Made by a program: the position numbers and the translations under genes
Notes under the pieces: generated by a model
What the model saw: only the letters and a program-made list of their open reading frames with translations
Told to the model about the DNA's origin: nothing
Database searches by the model: none
Source of the DNA: Nocardia suismassiliense
GTDB lineage: Bacteria > Actinomycetota > Actinomycetes > Mycobacteriales > Mycobacteriaceae
Direction: 5' to 3'
Length of the DNA: 64,000 nucleotides
Assembly: GCF_900269665.1 (NCBI RefSeq)
Contig: NZ_LT985361.1
Coordinates: 1,049,270-1,113,269 of the forward strand
Part shown: piece by piece, positions 53,388 through 62,419 of the stretch
Layout of the letters: every line of letters begins with the position of its first letter
How positions within the stretch are numbered: the stretch's first letter is position 1

Positions 53388-54880
53388 ACGCACTGGACAT
53401 CTCGCGGTGGCAGTTCGGGATCACCACGGTCTACCACTTTCTGCTGGTGCCGCTGACCATTGGACTCGCACCGCTGGTCGCCGCCATGCAGACCGCGTGG
53501 GTGATCACCGGTAAGGATCACTGGCTCCGGCTGACCAAGTTCTTCGGCAAACTGTTCCTGATCAACTTCGCGCTCGGTGTCGCCACCGGCATCGTGCAGG
53601 AGTTCCAGTTCGGGATGAACTGGAGCGAGTACTCCCGCTTCGTCGGTGACGTGTTCGGCGCGCCGCTCGCGCTCGAGGGTCTGGTCGCCTTCTTCATGGA
53701 GTCGACCTTCCTCGGGCTGTGGATCTTCGGCTGGTCCCGATTGCCGAAACTCGCGCACCTGGCCGCGATTTGGATGGTCGCCATCGGGGTGAACGCCTCG
53801 GCGTACTTCATCGTCGCCGCGAACTCGTTCATGCAGCATCCGGTCGGCGCGCGGTTCAACCCGGAGACGGGCCGGGCGGAGTTGGAGAGCATCGTCGCGG
53901 TGCTCACGAACAACACACTGCTGGCTGCCTTTCCGCACGTGGTCGCCGGATCCTTCGTCACGGCAGGCACTTTCGTGGCGGGGATCGCCGGCTGGTGGAT
54001 GGTGCGTAAGGCGCGCAGCGGGGACGGCGCCCAGTTGGCGGAGGCGCGCACCATGTGGCGGCCCGCGGCGCTGGTCGGCACCTGGGTGATGCTGGTGTCG
54101 CTGGTGGCGTTGTTCTTCACCGGCGACACCCAGGGCAAGCTGATGTTCGAGCAGCAGCCGATGAAGATGGCCTCGGCGGAGTCGTTGTGCCACACCGAAA
54201 CCGACCCCGACTTCTCCATCCTCACGGTCGGCACGCACAACAACTGCGACAGCGTCGTCCACGTGCTCGAGGTGCCGTTCGTGCTGCCGTTCCTGGCCAA
54301 GGGCGAGTTCAGCGGCGTCACGCTGCCAGGCGTGGTCGACCTGCAAAAGGAATACAACGAGAAGTACGGCGTCGGCGACTACCGGCCGAACCTGTTCGTC
54401 ACCTACTGGTCGTTCCGCGCGATGATCGGCCTCGCGGCGGGCTCGGCGTTGCTGGCGCTGGCCGGGTTGTGGCTCACCCGCCGCGGCCGGGTGCCGAACC
54501 AGCGCTGGTTCTCCTGGCTCAGCCTGCTGATGATTCCGACGCCGTTCCTGGCCAACAGCGCGGGCTGGGTGTTCACCGAAATGGGCCGCCAGCCTTGGGT
54601 TGTCGTGCCGAACCCGACGGGTGACCCGAACGTGCGGCTGATGGTGCAGCAGGGTGTGTCGAACCATTCGGCCGGGGTGGTGCTGTTCTCGCTGATCGTC
54701 TTCACGCTGCTGTACGGCGCGCTGGCGGTGGTCTGGTTCTACCTGATGCGGCGCTACGTGGTGCACGGGCCCGATCCGGCGCCGGTGGTCGCCGGCGACG
54801 ACAAGCCGGGCGATACCGGCGGACCGGGCGGGCCGCGGACCGAAGAGCCTGCCGTCGAACAACTTTCGTTCGCCTACTAG
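53384..54880 (+). CDS. cydA: Cytochrome bd ubiquinol oxidase subunit I
   Basis: A 498-aa membrane subunit that carries the three hemes of the high-affinity terminal oxidase. Nine helices are expected. His18 in TTVYHFLLVPL is the heme b595 ligand candidate, LVAFFMESTFLG holds the proton-path glutamate, and EMGRQPWVV is the conserved heme b558 region. The Q-loop is short, as in actinobacteria. A charged C-terminal tail (about 35 residues) is variable. First gene of cydABDC. Confidence 0.95.
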   Translation: MNALDISRWQFGITTVYHFLLVPLTIGLAPLVAAMQTAWVITGKDHWLRLTKFFGKLFLINFALGVATGIVQEFQFGMNWSEYSRFVGDVFGAPLALEGLVAFFMESTFLGLWIFGWSRLPKLAHLAAIWMVAIGVNASAYFIVAANSFMQHPVGARFNPETGRAELESIVAVLTNNTLLAAFPHVVAGSFVTAGTFVAGIAGWWMVRKARSGDGAQLAEARTMWRPAALVGTWVMLVSLVALFFTGDTQGKLMFEQQPMKMASAESLCHTETDPDFSILTVGTHNNCDSVVHVLEVPFVLPFLAKGEFSGVTLPGVVDLQKEYNEKYGVGDYRPNLFVTYWSFRAMIGLAAGSALLALAGLWLTRRGRVPNQRWFSWLSLLMIPTPFLANSAGWVFTEMGRQPWVVVPNPTGDPNVRLMVQQGVSNHSAGVVLFSLIVFTLLYGALAVVWFYLMRRYVVHGPDPAPVVAGDDKPGDTGGPGGPRTEEPAVEQLSFAY

Positions 54881-54889
54881 GAGCCGACG

Positions 54890-55912
54890 ATGAGTTTGCA
54901 AGAGTTCTGGTTCGTGCTGATCGGCGTGCTGTTCACCGGTTACTTCGTGCTGGAGGGCTTCGACTTCGGCGTCGGCATGCTGATGCCGATCCTGGGCCGC
55001 GGCTCCGACACACGAAGGCGGGTGGTGCTCAATACGATCGGGCCGGTGTGGGACGGCAACGAGGTCTGGGTGATCACCGCGGGCGGCGCCATGTTCGCCG
55101 CCTTCCCGGAGTGGTACGCCAGCATGTTCTCCGGTTTCTACCTGGCGCTGCTGTTGCTGCTCGTCGCGCTGATCCTGCGCATCTGCGCCATCGAATATCG
55201 CGGCAAGATCAACGATCCGCGCTGGCGGGCCCGCTGCGATCTCGGGATCGGCATCGGTTCCTGGATTCCGGCGCTCGCCTGGGGCTGGGTCTTCGCCAAT
55301 ATCGTGCGCGGGGTGCCGCTGAACGAGAAGAAGCAGTTCGCCGGCTCGGTGTGGGATCTGCTGGGCCCCTACGCCTTGCTCGGCGGATTGACCACCGCAC
55401 TGTTGTTCGCGCTGCACGGCGCGGTGTTCCTCGCGCTGAAGACCGGCGGCGAGGTGCGCGACGACGCCCAGCGCACGGCCAGGCTGCTGCTGGCGCCGAC
55501 CGCCGTGATCGTCGGCGCCTTCGGGCTCTGGACTCAGCTGGCCTACGGCACCGGATGGACGTGGATTCCGCTGGGGCTCGCGGTACTCGGGCTCGTCGGC
55601 GCCTGCGCCGCGGTGCTCGCCGATCGCGACGGCTGGGCCTTCACCGGCACCACCGTCACGGTGGCGGCGGCGACCACGCTGCTGTTCGGGTCGCTGTTCC
55701 CGAATGTGTTGCCCTCCACCATCGATGCGGCCTTCGACCTGACCATCCACAACGCGTCGTCCACCCCGTACACGCTGAAGGTGATGAGCTGGGCGGCGGT
55801 GATCGTCACGCCGGTCGTGCTGCTCTACCAAGGCTGGACGTACTGGGTGTTCCGCAAGCGGATCACGGTCGACCAGATCCCGGCCCCGGTCGGGCTACCG
55901 CTGAAGGACTGA
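54890..55912 (+). CDS. cydB: Cytochrome bd ubiquinol oxidase subunit II
   Basis: A 340-aa membrane subunit. LQEFWFVLIGVLFTGYFVLEGFDFGVGM is the family opening, followed by GPVWDGNEVWVITAGGAMFAAFP. Eight helices. AGGAG lies 6 nt before ATG 54890, and the gap to cydA is 9 bases. It stabilises the heme subunit. Confidence 0.95.
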   Translation: MSLQEFWFVLIGVLFTGYFVLEGFDFGVGMLMPILGRGSDTRRRVVLNTIGPVWDGNEVWVITAGGAMFAAFPEWYASMFSGFYLALLLLLVALILRICAIEYRGKINDPRWRARCDLGIGIGSWIPALAWGWVFANIVRGVPLNEKKQFAGSVWDLLGPYALLGGLTTALLFALHGAVFLALKTGGEVRDDAQRTARLLLAPTAVIVGAFGLWTQLAYGTGWTWIPLGLAVLGLVGACAAVLADRDGWAFTGTTVTVAAATTLLFGSLFPNVLPSTIDAAFDLTIHNASSTPYTLKVMSWAAVIVTPVVLLYQGWTYWVFRKRITVDQIPAPVGLPLKD

Positions 55913-55915
55913 GCC

Positions 55916-57721
55916 ATGGCCCGCCCGCCCGTCGACCCGCGCCTGTGGCGGTATGCCCGCTCGGCACGCCGTTACCTGGTGGTGAGTGTCGCACTGTCCG
56001 TGGTGATCACCGGAACGATCGTGGTCGCGGCGGTCATGCTGGCCCGGGTGCTGTCCGGGGTCGTCACCGATCCCGGGCAGCGCAGCCTCGGCGCATGGAC
56101 GACCGAGCTGCTGGTGCTCACGCTCGCCATCGCCTGCCGGGTGCTGGCCACCTGGCTGCAATCGCGGCTGGCGCACCGGGCGGGCGCGGGCGTGGTGGCC
56201 GAGCTGGAGACCGCGGTGCTCACCGCCGGTGCGCGGTTGCCACCGCGGGAACTCGAAACCCGCAGAACCGAACTCGCGGTGGTGGTCGGCACCGGACTGT
56301 CCGGGTTGCGCGGCTATCTCATCGGTTACGTTCCGGCCCTGCTGCTCGCGGTCCTGGTGCCGCCGATCGTATTGGCGGTCATCGCGATCCATGATCCGCT
56401 CTCGGGCCTCATCGTGGTGATCACGCTGCCGCTGATTCCGATCTTCATGATTCTGATCGGGCTGCTGACGCAGGGGCGCGCCGAGGCAACCCTCGCCGCA
56501 ACCACCCGGCTGTCGGATCAACTGCTCGACCTGTTCGCGGGGATGCCGACGTTGCAAGCGCTCGGGCGGGAGCGGGGCGGAGTGGTTGCCGCGGAACGGG
56601 TTCCGGAGCACGACGCGGCCGATTCGCTGGCGGTCCGCCCGGGCACCATGGCCGACCGCGTGCGTGCGCTCGGCGATGCGTTGCGGCAGCGCACGATGCG
56701 CGCGCTGCGGATCGCGTTCCTGTCCTCGATGGTGCTCGAGCTGCTCGCGACGTTGAGCGTCGCGCTGATCGCGGTGTCCATCGGACTGCGGCTGGTGTTC
56801 GGTGAGATGAGCCTGTACGCGGGCCTGGTTGCCCTGGTGCTGGCCCCGGAGGTGTATCTGCCACTGCGAATGGTGGGGGAGCGGTTTCATGCCGCACAGG
56901 ACGGAATGGCGGCCGCGGACAAGGCCTTCGCGGTGCTCGAGTCGGTACCCGATGCAGCGGAGTCCGGTCGGCCGGATAGTGGCAGCCTGGGTGCCGGTGG
57001 CGTAGCGCCGTCGCGGGTTGCTGGAGTTGTCGAACTGCACGAGCTGTCCGTCCGGGCGCGTGGCGGTTTCGCTCCCGACGGGTTGTCCGCGGTGCTGCGG
57101 CCCGGTGTCGTCACGGTCCTCGCCGGGCCCAACGGCAGCGGGAAATCTACAGCGGTGCAGGCGATTCTGGGACTGATCGAGCCGGACCAGGGCGCGGTGA
57201 CCGTCGACGGCATCGATGTCCGTGAGCTGGATCAGGATGCATGGTGGGCCCGCGTCGCGTGGCTGCCGCAGCGCCCCGTCCTGGTGCCCGGCACGTTGCG
57301 CGAAAACCTCGAACTGTTCGGCGCGCAGGCCGGGCCGTCGAGCGCGCACGGAGCGGCCCGTGTGGTCGACGACCTCGAAGCCGCTTGTGTGGCCACCGGA
57401 TTCGACACGGTGCTGGATGAACTGCCCGATCGGTGGGACACCGTGGTCGGTCCGGGCGGCGTCGGGCTGTCCCTCGGCCAGCGCCAGCGACTGGCGTTGA
57501 CCAGGGTGCTCGCCGCGGACCGGCCGATCCTGTTGCTGGACGAGCCGACGGCCCACCTCGACGCCGACAGCGAGACCGCGGTCCTCGCGGCACTGAAGCA
57601 GCGCGCTCGCGACGGCGCGACGGTCATCGTGATCGGCCACCGGCCAACGGTTCTCGCGGCGGCCGATCAGGTGGTTCGCGTACGCGCCTCGATCGATGAG
57701 CGGGCGGAGGTGGGTGTCTGA
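55916..57721 (+). CDS. cydD: Thiol reductant ABC exporter subunit CydD
   Basis: A 601-aa half-transporter. Six helices (residues about 20-310) precede the ATPase: Walker A GPNGSGKST (from residue 404), signature LSLGQRQRLALTR, Walker B PILLLDEPTAHLD. The CydDC heterodimer exports cysteine/glutathione or moves heme-related thiols needed to assemble cytochrome bd. Only 3 bases separate it from cydB, and its stop overlaps cydC (TGATG). Confidence 0.92.
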   Translation: MARPPVDPRLWRYARSARRYLVVSVALSVVITGTIVVAAVMLARVLSGVVTDPGQRSLGAWTTELLVLTLAIACRVLATWLQSRLAHRAGAGVVAELETAVLTAGARLPPRELETRRTELAVVVGTGLSGLRGYLIGYVPALLLAVLVPPIVLAVIAIHDPLSGLIVVITLPLIPIFMILIGLLTQGRAEATLAATTRLSDQLLDLFAGMPTLQALGRERGGVVAAERVPEHDAADSLAVRPGTMADRVRALGDALRQRTMRALRIAFLSSMVLELLATLSVALIAVSIGLRLVFGEMSLYAGLVALVLAPEVYLPLRMVGERFHAAQDGMAAADKAFAVLESVPDAAESGRPDSGSLGAGGVAPSRVAGVVELHELSVRARGGFAPDGLSAVLRPGVVTVLAGPNGSGKSTAVQAILGLIEPDQGAVTVDGIDVRELDQDAWWARVAWLPQRPVLVPGTLRENLELFGAQAGPSSAHGAARVVDDLEAACVATGFDTVLDELPDRWDTVVGPGGVGLSLGQRQRLALTRVLAADRPILLLDEPTAHLDADSETAVLAALKQRARDGATVIVIGHRPTVLAAADQVVRVRASIDERAEVGV

Positions 57722-59457
57722 TGAGTGTTCGGGCGGACGGCGTCGCAGCGAAGACGCCCGGCGCGGCAACGGAAAGTGTGCCGCTGCTCGGCGATCTGCG
57801 GCGCATGTGGGCATTGCTCGAACTGTCCCGCTGGCGGGTCGTGGTGGCTGTTGCCTGGGGCGTGCTCGCGCTCGGCAGCGGGCTCGGGCTGGCGGCGCTG
57901 GCCGCGTGGCTGATCGCCCGTGCGTGGCAGATGCCGCCGGTGCTGGATCTGAGCATCGCCGTGGTGACCGTGCGAGCGCTCGGTATTTCGCGCGGACTGT
58001 GCCGATACCTGGAAAGGCTTGCCACTCATGATGTCGCGCTGCGTGCGATGGCGACGGCACGCACCTCGGTCTATCGCACGCTGGCCGGATCCGACTTCTG
58101 GCTGCGCAGGCCGTCGAGCGGCCGACGAGCAGCCGTTGTAGGTGCGGGGCGGCCGAACGGGCAGCTGCGCCGGGGCGACCTGCTCGTCCGAATCGGTAGC
58201 GACATAGACGATCTCGGCGCCGTCGTGGTGCGGGTGTTCGTCCCAGTCGCGGTCGCTGTCGTGCTTTCCGCGGTCGCGATCGGCCTGCTGGCCACGATTT
58301 CGATGGCCGCGGCCGCGATTCTGGCCGGGGCGCTGGCGCTTTCGGGGGTCGTCGCCCCATGGCTGTCGGCAAAGGCGGCACGGGACGCCGAACGGGCCGT
58401 GCGTGCGGACCGGGCCGAGTTCACCGCGCAGGCACTGACGGTGCTGGACCACGCGGCCGAACTGCGCGTCGCGGGTCGGCTGGACGCGGCACTCGGCGCC
58501 GCCACCAAAGCCTCGCGCCGGGCGGTCGCGGCGGAGGATGCGGCGGCCGCGCGCAGCGCGTGGTCGGCCGCGGCCACCCCGCTCTCGATCGGCGTGAGTG
58601 TGCTGGGTGCTTTGCTGATCGGCATCACCCTCTACGGTCCGTCGGGCGGTGCGCCGGGTGCGATGACACCGATGGCGCTCACCGTGCTCGTCCTGCTTCC
58701 GCTGTCGGCCTTCGAGGCGGTCGGCCCGCTGCCCGCCGCCGCCCAGGCGTTGACGACCGCTCGTGCGGCCCTGCGTCGGCTGACCGAGCTCGATGACGCC
58801 GAACCCGCGCCTACCGACCGTGCGCTCGAAGACGTTTTGTTGCAACAACTTCCGGAACTGCCCCAGGGCCGTAGGATTGCCGTGGTCGGGCCGAGCGGTG
58901 CCGGAAAGACCACGCTGCTGATGGCATGGGCGGGACTCTTCGACACTCCCCGGCCCGGTGTCACCTTCTTCGCCGAAGACGCGCATCTCTTCGGCACGTC
59001 CGTACTGGAGAACCTGCGTGTCGCCCGCGGCGATCTCACCGCGGCTGAAGCCGAGAAGGCCTTGGCCAGAGTGGGTCTCGGCGACTGGCTCGACTCCCTG
59101 CCGAAGGGCGTGCACAGCGATCTGATCGGTGGCGGGGCCGCGGTCTCGGGCGGTCAGCGCCGCCGCATCCTGCTCGCCCGAGCTCTCGTATCGCCGGCTC
59201 GGGTACTGCTGCTCGACGAACCGACCGAACACCTCGAGGCAGACGCGGGTGCCGAGCTGCTGCGCGAGTTGTTGGACGCCGACAGCGGTTTGGTGGAACC
59301 CGATCGAATTGTGGTGGTCGTCACACACCAGCTGCCACCACACCACAGTGCCGACGTCGTCGTCCGGGTCGAAGCATCAGCCCAGGTGAAAGCCGATTTC
59401 GTAGATCGCGCGACGCACACTTCCGCCCTCGGAGAAATTCCGTTGCCGACCCGCTGA
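57721..59457 (+). CDS. cydC: Thiol reductant ABC exporter subunit CydC
   Basis: A 578-aa half-transporter. Six helices; GISRGLCRYLERLATHDVALR is the CydC intracellular-loop motif. The ATPase has Walker A GPSGAGKTT (from residue 390), signature VSGGQRRRILLAR and Walker B VLLLDEPTEHLE. Translation is coupled to cydD by TGATG. Last gene of the cyd operon; followed by a structured region rather than a simple terminator. Confidence 0.92.
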   Translation: MSVRADGVAAKTPGAATESVPLLGDLRRMWALLELSRWRVVVAVAWGVLALGSGLGLAALAAWLIARAWQMPPVLDLSIAVVTVRALGISRGLCRYLERLATHDVALRAMATARTSVYRTLAGSDFWLRRPSSGRRAAVVGAGRPNGQLRRGDLLVRIGSDIDDLGAVVVRVFVPVAVAVVLSAVAIGLLATISMAAAAILAGALALSGVVAPWLSAKAARDAERAVRADRAEFTAQALTVLDHAAELRVAGRLDAALGAATKASRRAVAAEDAAAARSAWSAAATPLSIGVSVLGALLIGITLYGPSGGAPGAMTPMALTVLVLLPLSAFEAVGPLPAAAQALTTARAALRRLTELDDAEPAPTDRALEDVLLQQLPELPQGRRIAVVGPSGAGKTTLLMAWAGLFDTPRPGVTFFAEDAHLFGTSVLENLRVARGDLTAAEAEKALARVGLGDWLDSLPKGVHSDLIGGGAAVSGGQRRRILLARALVSPARVLLLDEPTEHLEADAGAELLRELLDADSGLVEPDRIVVVVTHQLPPHHSADVVVRVEASAQVKADFVDRATHTSALGEIPLPTR

Positions 59458-59503
59458 TCCATGGCTAAATTCGTCAGTACACAGGAAGGAGGTGGTTCGA
59501 AGA

Positions 59504-59542
59504 ATGGTTATTCAAAGGACGCGTGAGGTGGCTGCGCGCTAG
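59504..59542 (+). CDS. Possible 12-aa leader peptide
   Basis: ATG, then VIQRTREVAAR and TAG. The preceding AAGGAGGTGG is one of the strongest ribosome binding sites in the window, which is remarkable for such a short frame. Composition offers no clear amino-acid sensor run. Confidence 0.4.
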   Translation: MVIQRTREVAAR

Positions 59543-59599
59543 CGCCACCGCTGCAGTGTTTCGCCGCGCGAGCGCTAGCGAATACCACGCAGTCACCCG

Positions 59600-59675
59600 G
59601 CCCCCGAGCCCCTGGTTGAGTCCGACCAGGACCTGAGCGACTAACCCCGCTTCGGTAAGGCTCGGGGGCTGTACC
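59600..59675 (+). terminator. Branched terminator after cydC
   Basis: GCCCCCGAGCC (59600-59610) pairs with GGCTCGGGGGC (59659-59669), with an internal CCTGGT/ACCAGG hairpin (59611-59630), and is followed by a T-run (CCTTTTCC). It ends cydC-side transcription before the convergent heme-protein gene. Confidence 0.6.
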
Positions 59676-59724
59676 TTTTCCGGATGCGTTTCGGCACAAC
59701 GACCGAAAGTCGTCGCTCTGATAC

Positions 59725-60432
59725 CTAGCCGATGTAGCGCTGGAGCCGGGCCGAGAGGCGAGGCTCGAGGGGACCGTCGGCTACGACGCGTTCCTCGACA
59801 TAAGCGAGGTCGCCGCCTTCGACGATGCCGTAGAGGCGCTTCGCGCCGCCGACCACGATGCCGGACTGGCTGCGGATGACCACGTCGGTGGCGAGCTCCC
59901 AGGAGGACTGGGTGAGCGCCTGGCCGTAGAAGAGTTCGACGATGCCGGTGCTGTGTGTGAGCAGCAGCTCGATGACCTCGTCGTTGCCGTCGATGCCGAC
60001 CCGCCAGAAGCCGCTCTCGCGCAGATCGGGGCCCGAGTAGTTGCCCTCGGTGTCCAGCGCCCAGGAGCGCGACTCCCAGGACAGGTAGTCGCCGCCGTCG
60101 TGCGCGACGATGATCTGCTGACCGAAACGGTAATCGCCACGCTCCGGGTTGTTGCCCTCACCCTCGCCGCGCCACACGCCGACCATCGGCAGCAGCGCAA
60201 GCATGGAGGAGCTCAGATCCGGCCCGAGCCGCAGATTCGCGGTGTCCTCGGGCAGCGGCAGATCGGGCAGCACCGGAATGTTGCGGGCACCGGTCGTCTT
60301 GGCCCGCTCGACGGCCTCGGACACGGCTTGATCGCCGCTGCGGCGACCAGCCGATTCGGGGGAGCCGTTGCCGTTCAGTTGTTCACTCGCTTGCTCGGCC
60401 GGGTTTGAACCTTCGCTCGCGAGATCGCTCAT
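59725..60432 (-). CDS. Nitrobindin-like heme-binding beta-barrel protein (DUF1794)
   Basis: A 235-aa cytosolic protein. A disordered N-terminal part of about 70 residues precedes a ten-stranded FABP-like barrel with the diagnostic [14 protein letters not shown] opening and [16 protein letters not shown] and VELFYGQ strands. Nitrobindins bind ferric heme and isomerise peroxynitrite. The usual proximal histidine near the C-terminus is not evident in this sequence (the end reads [10 protein letters not shown]), so heme binding is uncertain. ATG 60432 overlaps the stop of a 31-codon upstream gene (ATGA). Confidence 0.85.
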   Translation of the reverse strand: MSDLASEGSNPAEQASEQLNGNGSPESAGRRSGDQAVSEAVERAKTTGARNIPVLPDLPLPEDTANLRLGPDLSSSMLALLPMVGVWRGEGEGNNPERGDYRFGQQIIVAHDGGDYLSWESRSWALDTEGNYSGPDLRESGFWRVGIDGNDEVIELLLTHSTGIVELFYGQALTQSSWELATDVVIRSQSGIVVGGAKRLYGIVEGGDLAYVEERVVADGPLEPRLSARLQRYIG

Positions 60433-60524
60433 GACTCGGTGAACAGCCGGTAGAAGACGTACAGGCCGAACCAGCCGATGAGGATGGCGACGGCCACCAG
60501 CAGAATCTCGAAGAAGAGGACCAC
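60429..60524 (-). CDS. 31-aa single-helix membrane peptide
   Basis: GTG 60524 begins [19 protein letters not shown], a single membrane helix, and continues to a short polar end (RLFTES) before a TGA that overlaps the nitrobindin-like ATG (TCATGA). No Shine-Dalgarno is seen; TAGACT about 9 bases upstream could be a -10 box for leaderless expression. The helix-like composition, the exact coupling and the lack of any other gene in the spacer support it as real. Function unknown. Confidence 0.6.
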   Translation of the reverse strand: MVLFFEILLVAVAILIGWFGLYVFYRLFTES

Positions 60525-60623
60525 ATCTGGAGTCTATCGACAACCACCGCCGCATATGCAGACGACCCCGGTGCTTCCCGTCACGGTGCGGGAAGTCCGG
60601 GGTCGTTAGCTGCGTGCGGTCTC

Positions 60624-60929
60624 TTACTTGGCGACTGCGACGTCCACGGGATGGATTCCCGCGCCTTCCGGACGAACCTCGGCGGAACCGTTACCGGCCG
60701 AGGAGAGCGCCCGCAAGGTCCATGCGCCCGGCGCCGCGAAGAAGCGGAAGTCGCCGGTGCCGGAGGCGACGACCTCGGCGGTGAAATCACCGTTGCCGTC
60801 GAGCAGGCGCACGAACGCGCCGCCGACCGGCTGGCCGTCGGTGCTCAGGACACGGCCGGTGATGACCGTTTCCTTCTCCACGTCGACGCCTGCCGGAATG
60901 GCCTGACCCTGGGTAGGTGCTGCACACAT
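60624..60929 (-). CDS. sseC: SseC-like DUF1416 protein
   Basis: A 101-aa protein with a carboxypeptidase-regulatory/transthyretin-like beta-sandwich ([45 protein letters not shown]). It is the counterpart of mycobacterial SseC, encoded directly after the sulfurtransferase. It may assist the sulfurtransferase or thiosulfate metabolism. The gap to the upstream gene is 5 bases. Confidence 0.9.
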   Translation of the reverse strand: MCAAPTQGQAIPAGVDVEKETVITGRVLSTDGQPVGGAFVRLLDGNGDFTAEVVASGTGDFRFFAAPGAWTLRALSSAGNGSAEVRPEGAGIHPVDVAVAK

Positions 60930-60934
60930 GTTGA

Positions 60935-61768
60935 TTACGCTCCCAACTCGATCGGTGCACCGACGAGGGAGCCGTACTCGGTCCAGCTCCCGTCGTAGTT
61001 CTTGACATTGCTGTGGCCGAGCAACTCCTGCAGCACGAACCAGGTGTGCGAGGAACGCTCGCCGATCCGGCAGTAGGCGATGGTCTCCTTCTCGCCGTCC
61101 AGGCCCGCTTCCTTGTAGATCTCGGCGAGCTCGGCGTCGGACTTGAAGGTGCCGTCCTCGTTCGCGGCCTTGCTCCACGGCACGTTGATGGCGCCGGGGA
61201 TGTGGCCGGGACGCTGGCTCTGTTCCTGCGGCAGGTGCGCCGGGGCCAGGATCTTGCCGGAGAACTCGTCGGGCGAGCGGACATCGACCAGGTTCTTGGT
61301 GCCGATGGCGGCGATGACCTCGTCGCGGAACGCGCGGATGGTCACGTCGGGGGCGGCGGCCTTGTACTGGGTGGCCGGGCGGTTGACGCCGTCGGTGGAC
61401 AGCGGGCGGCCGTCGAGCTCCCACTTCTTGCGGCCACCGTCGAGCAGCTTGACGTTGGTGTGGCCGTACAGCTTGAAGTACCAGTAGGCGTACGCGGCGA
61501 ACCAGTTGTTGTTGCCGCCGTACAGGATTACCTCGTCGTCGTTCGAGATGCCGCGCGCCGAGAGCAGGTCGGAGAACTGCTCCTGGTTCACGAAGTCACG
61601 ACGAACCTGATCCTGCAGGTCCTTCTTCCAGTCGAGCCGGACGGCGCCCTCGATGTGGCCGTTGTCGTAGGCGGAGGTGTCCTCGTCGACCTCGACGAAG
61701 ACGACGCCGGGGGCGTTGAGGTTCTCTTCGGCCCAGTCCACGGAGACCAGGACATCGGAGCGAGCCAT
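60935..61768 (-). CDS. cysA2: Thiosulfate sulfurtransferase (rhodanese), CysA2-like
   Basis: A 277-aa two-domain rhodanese. The inactive N-terminal domain (DTSAYDNGHIEGAVRLDW) is followed by the active one with Cys233 in AYCRIGERSSHTWF and the GSWTEYGS C-terminal motif. It moves sulfane sulfur from thiosulfate to an acceptor. AAAGGAA lies 6 nt before the ATG. Part of the DUF4395-cysA2-sseC operon behind the polycysteine leader. Confidence 0.94.
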   Translation of the reverse strand: MARSDVLVSVDWAEENLNAPGVVFVEVDEDTSAYDNGHIEGAVRLDWKKDLQDQVRRDFVNQEQFSDLLSARGISNDDEVILYGGNNNWFAAYAYWYFKLYGHTNVKLLDGGRKKWELDGRPLSTDGVNRPATQYKAAAPDVTIRAFRDEVIAAIGTKNLVDVRSPDEFSGKILAPAHLPQEQSQRPGHIPGAINVPWSKAANEDGTFKSDAELAEIYKEAGLDGEKETIAYCRIGERSSHTWFVLQELLGHSNVKNYDGSWTEYGSLVGAPIELGA

Positions 61769-61797
61769 GTTGTTCCTTTCAGAGATGAAACAGCGGA

Positions 61798-62295
61798 TCA
61801 GTTCGGTGCCGGGGACGGGGTAATCCGGCGGAAGCGGGCGACCAGGGGATAGATCTGGCAACCCAGGCAAATCCCGAACGCCGCGTTCAAGAACGCCGCG
61901 AACAGGGCAAAGCCGGCGAAGACCACGCCGACAACTGTGGAGCCGAGCGCGAAGCCCAGCAGGCTGACCACCGCGAAGACCAAGCCGAGCAGCTGCGCGA
62001 ACTTCAGCGGCGGCACGGGTTCGGTCTCGGTGGCCGGGGCGACCCGCGGCGCGACGAACTTCGCGTAGAGGCGGCCGTACGGATGCTTGCGCGGACCGTA
62101 GGCGGCGCCGATCGCGAAGACGACGGCTTGCGCGGCGATGAGCACCGCGGCGGCGACGGGGGAGAAGATGGCGGCGATCAGCACCAGGACCAGGACGGCG
62201 GTGGTGACCCACGCGGCGAACCGAGGTCCGCGAACGTCTACCTGTCCCTGGGGAATTGGCTGATTCTGCGAAGTGTTACCGATTTCGGTGGACAT
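61798..62295 (-). CDS. DUF4395 membrane protein
   Basis: A 165-aa membrane protein with four helices. The N-terminal VDVRGPRFAAWVT and the last part NAAFGICLGCQIYPL are typical of DUF4395; the CxxC may accept or pass sulfur or electrons. AGGAG lies 8 nt before the ATG. It is the first structural gene after the polycysteine leader and probably works with the sulfurtransferase in sulfur import or transfer. Confidence 0.88.
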   Translation of the reverse strand: MSTEIGNTSQNQPIPQGQVDVRGPRFAAWVTTAVLVLVLIAAIFSPVAAAVLIAAQAVVFAIGAAYGPRKHPYGRLYAKFVAPRVAPATETEPVPPLKFAQLLGLVFAVVSLLGFALGSTVVGVVFAGFALFAAFLNAAFGICLGCQIYPLVARFRRITPSPAPN

Positions 62296-62419
62296 TGTGC
62301 GTACTCCTGCGCTGGATGCGACTGATGGCTGGAAAATTGCCAGTTCGCCGGGGGATCAACGAGATCACTCGCACGGCGGACAAAGGTCGGCGTCAGGAAA
62401 TCTGAGAAGAGCCGACCGC

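Larger units (their letters stand above)
59484..59680 (+). ncRNA. Candidate structured leader-type RNA
   Basis: Starts with a perfect ribosome binding site (AAGGAGGTGG, from 59487) before a 12-codon frame (59504-59542). Then GCGCTAGCG-type arms (59535-59546 with 59571-59580) flank a hairpin, and the region ends in an 11-bp stem 59600-59610 / 59659-59669 enclosing a CCTGGT/ACCAGG hairpin, followed by CCTTTTCC. This looks like a ribosome-dependent attenuator, but no gene follows on this strand; the next gene is convergent. Confidence 0.4.

Noticed and set aside
53234..55831. 865-codon open frame antisense to cydA and cydB
   Set aside because: Gly/Arg/His-rich product without motifs; cydAB are unmistakable on the plus strand.
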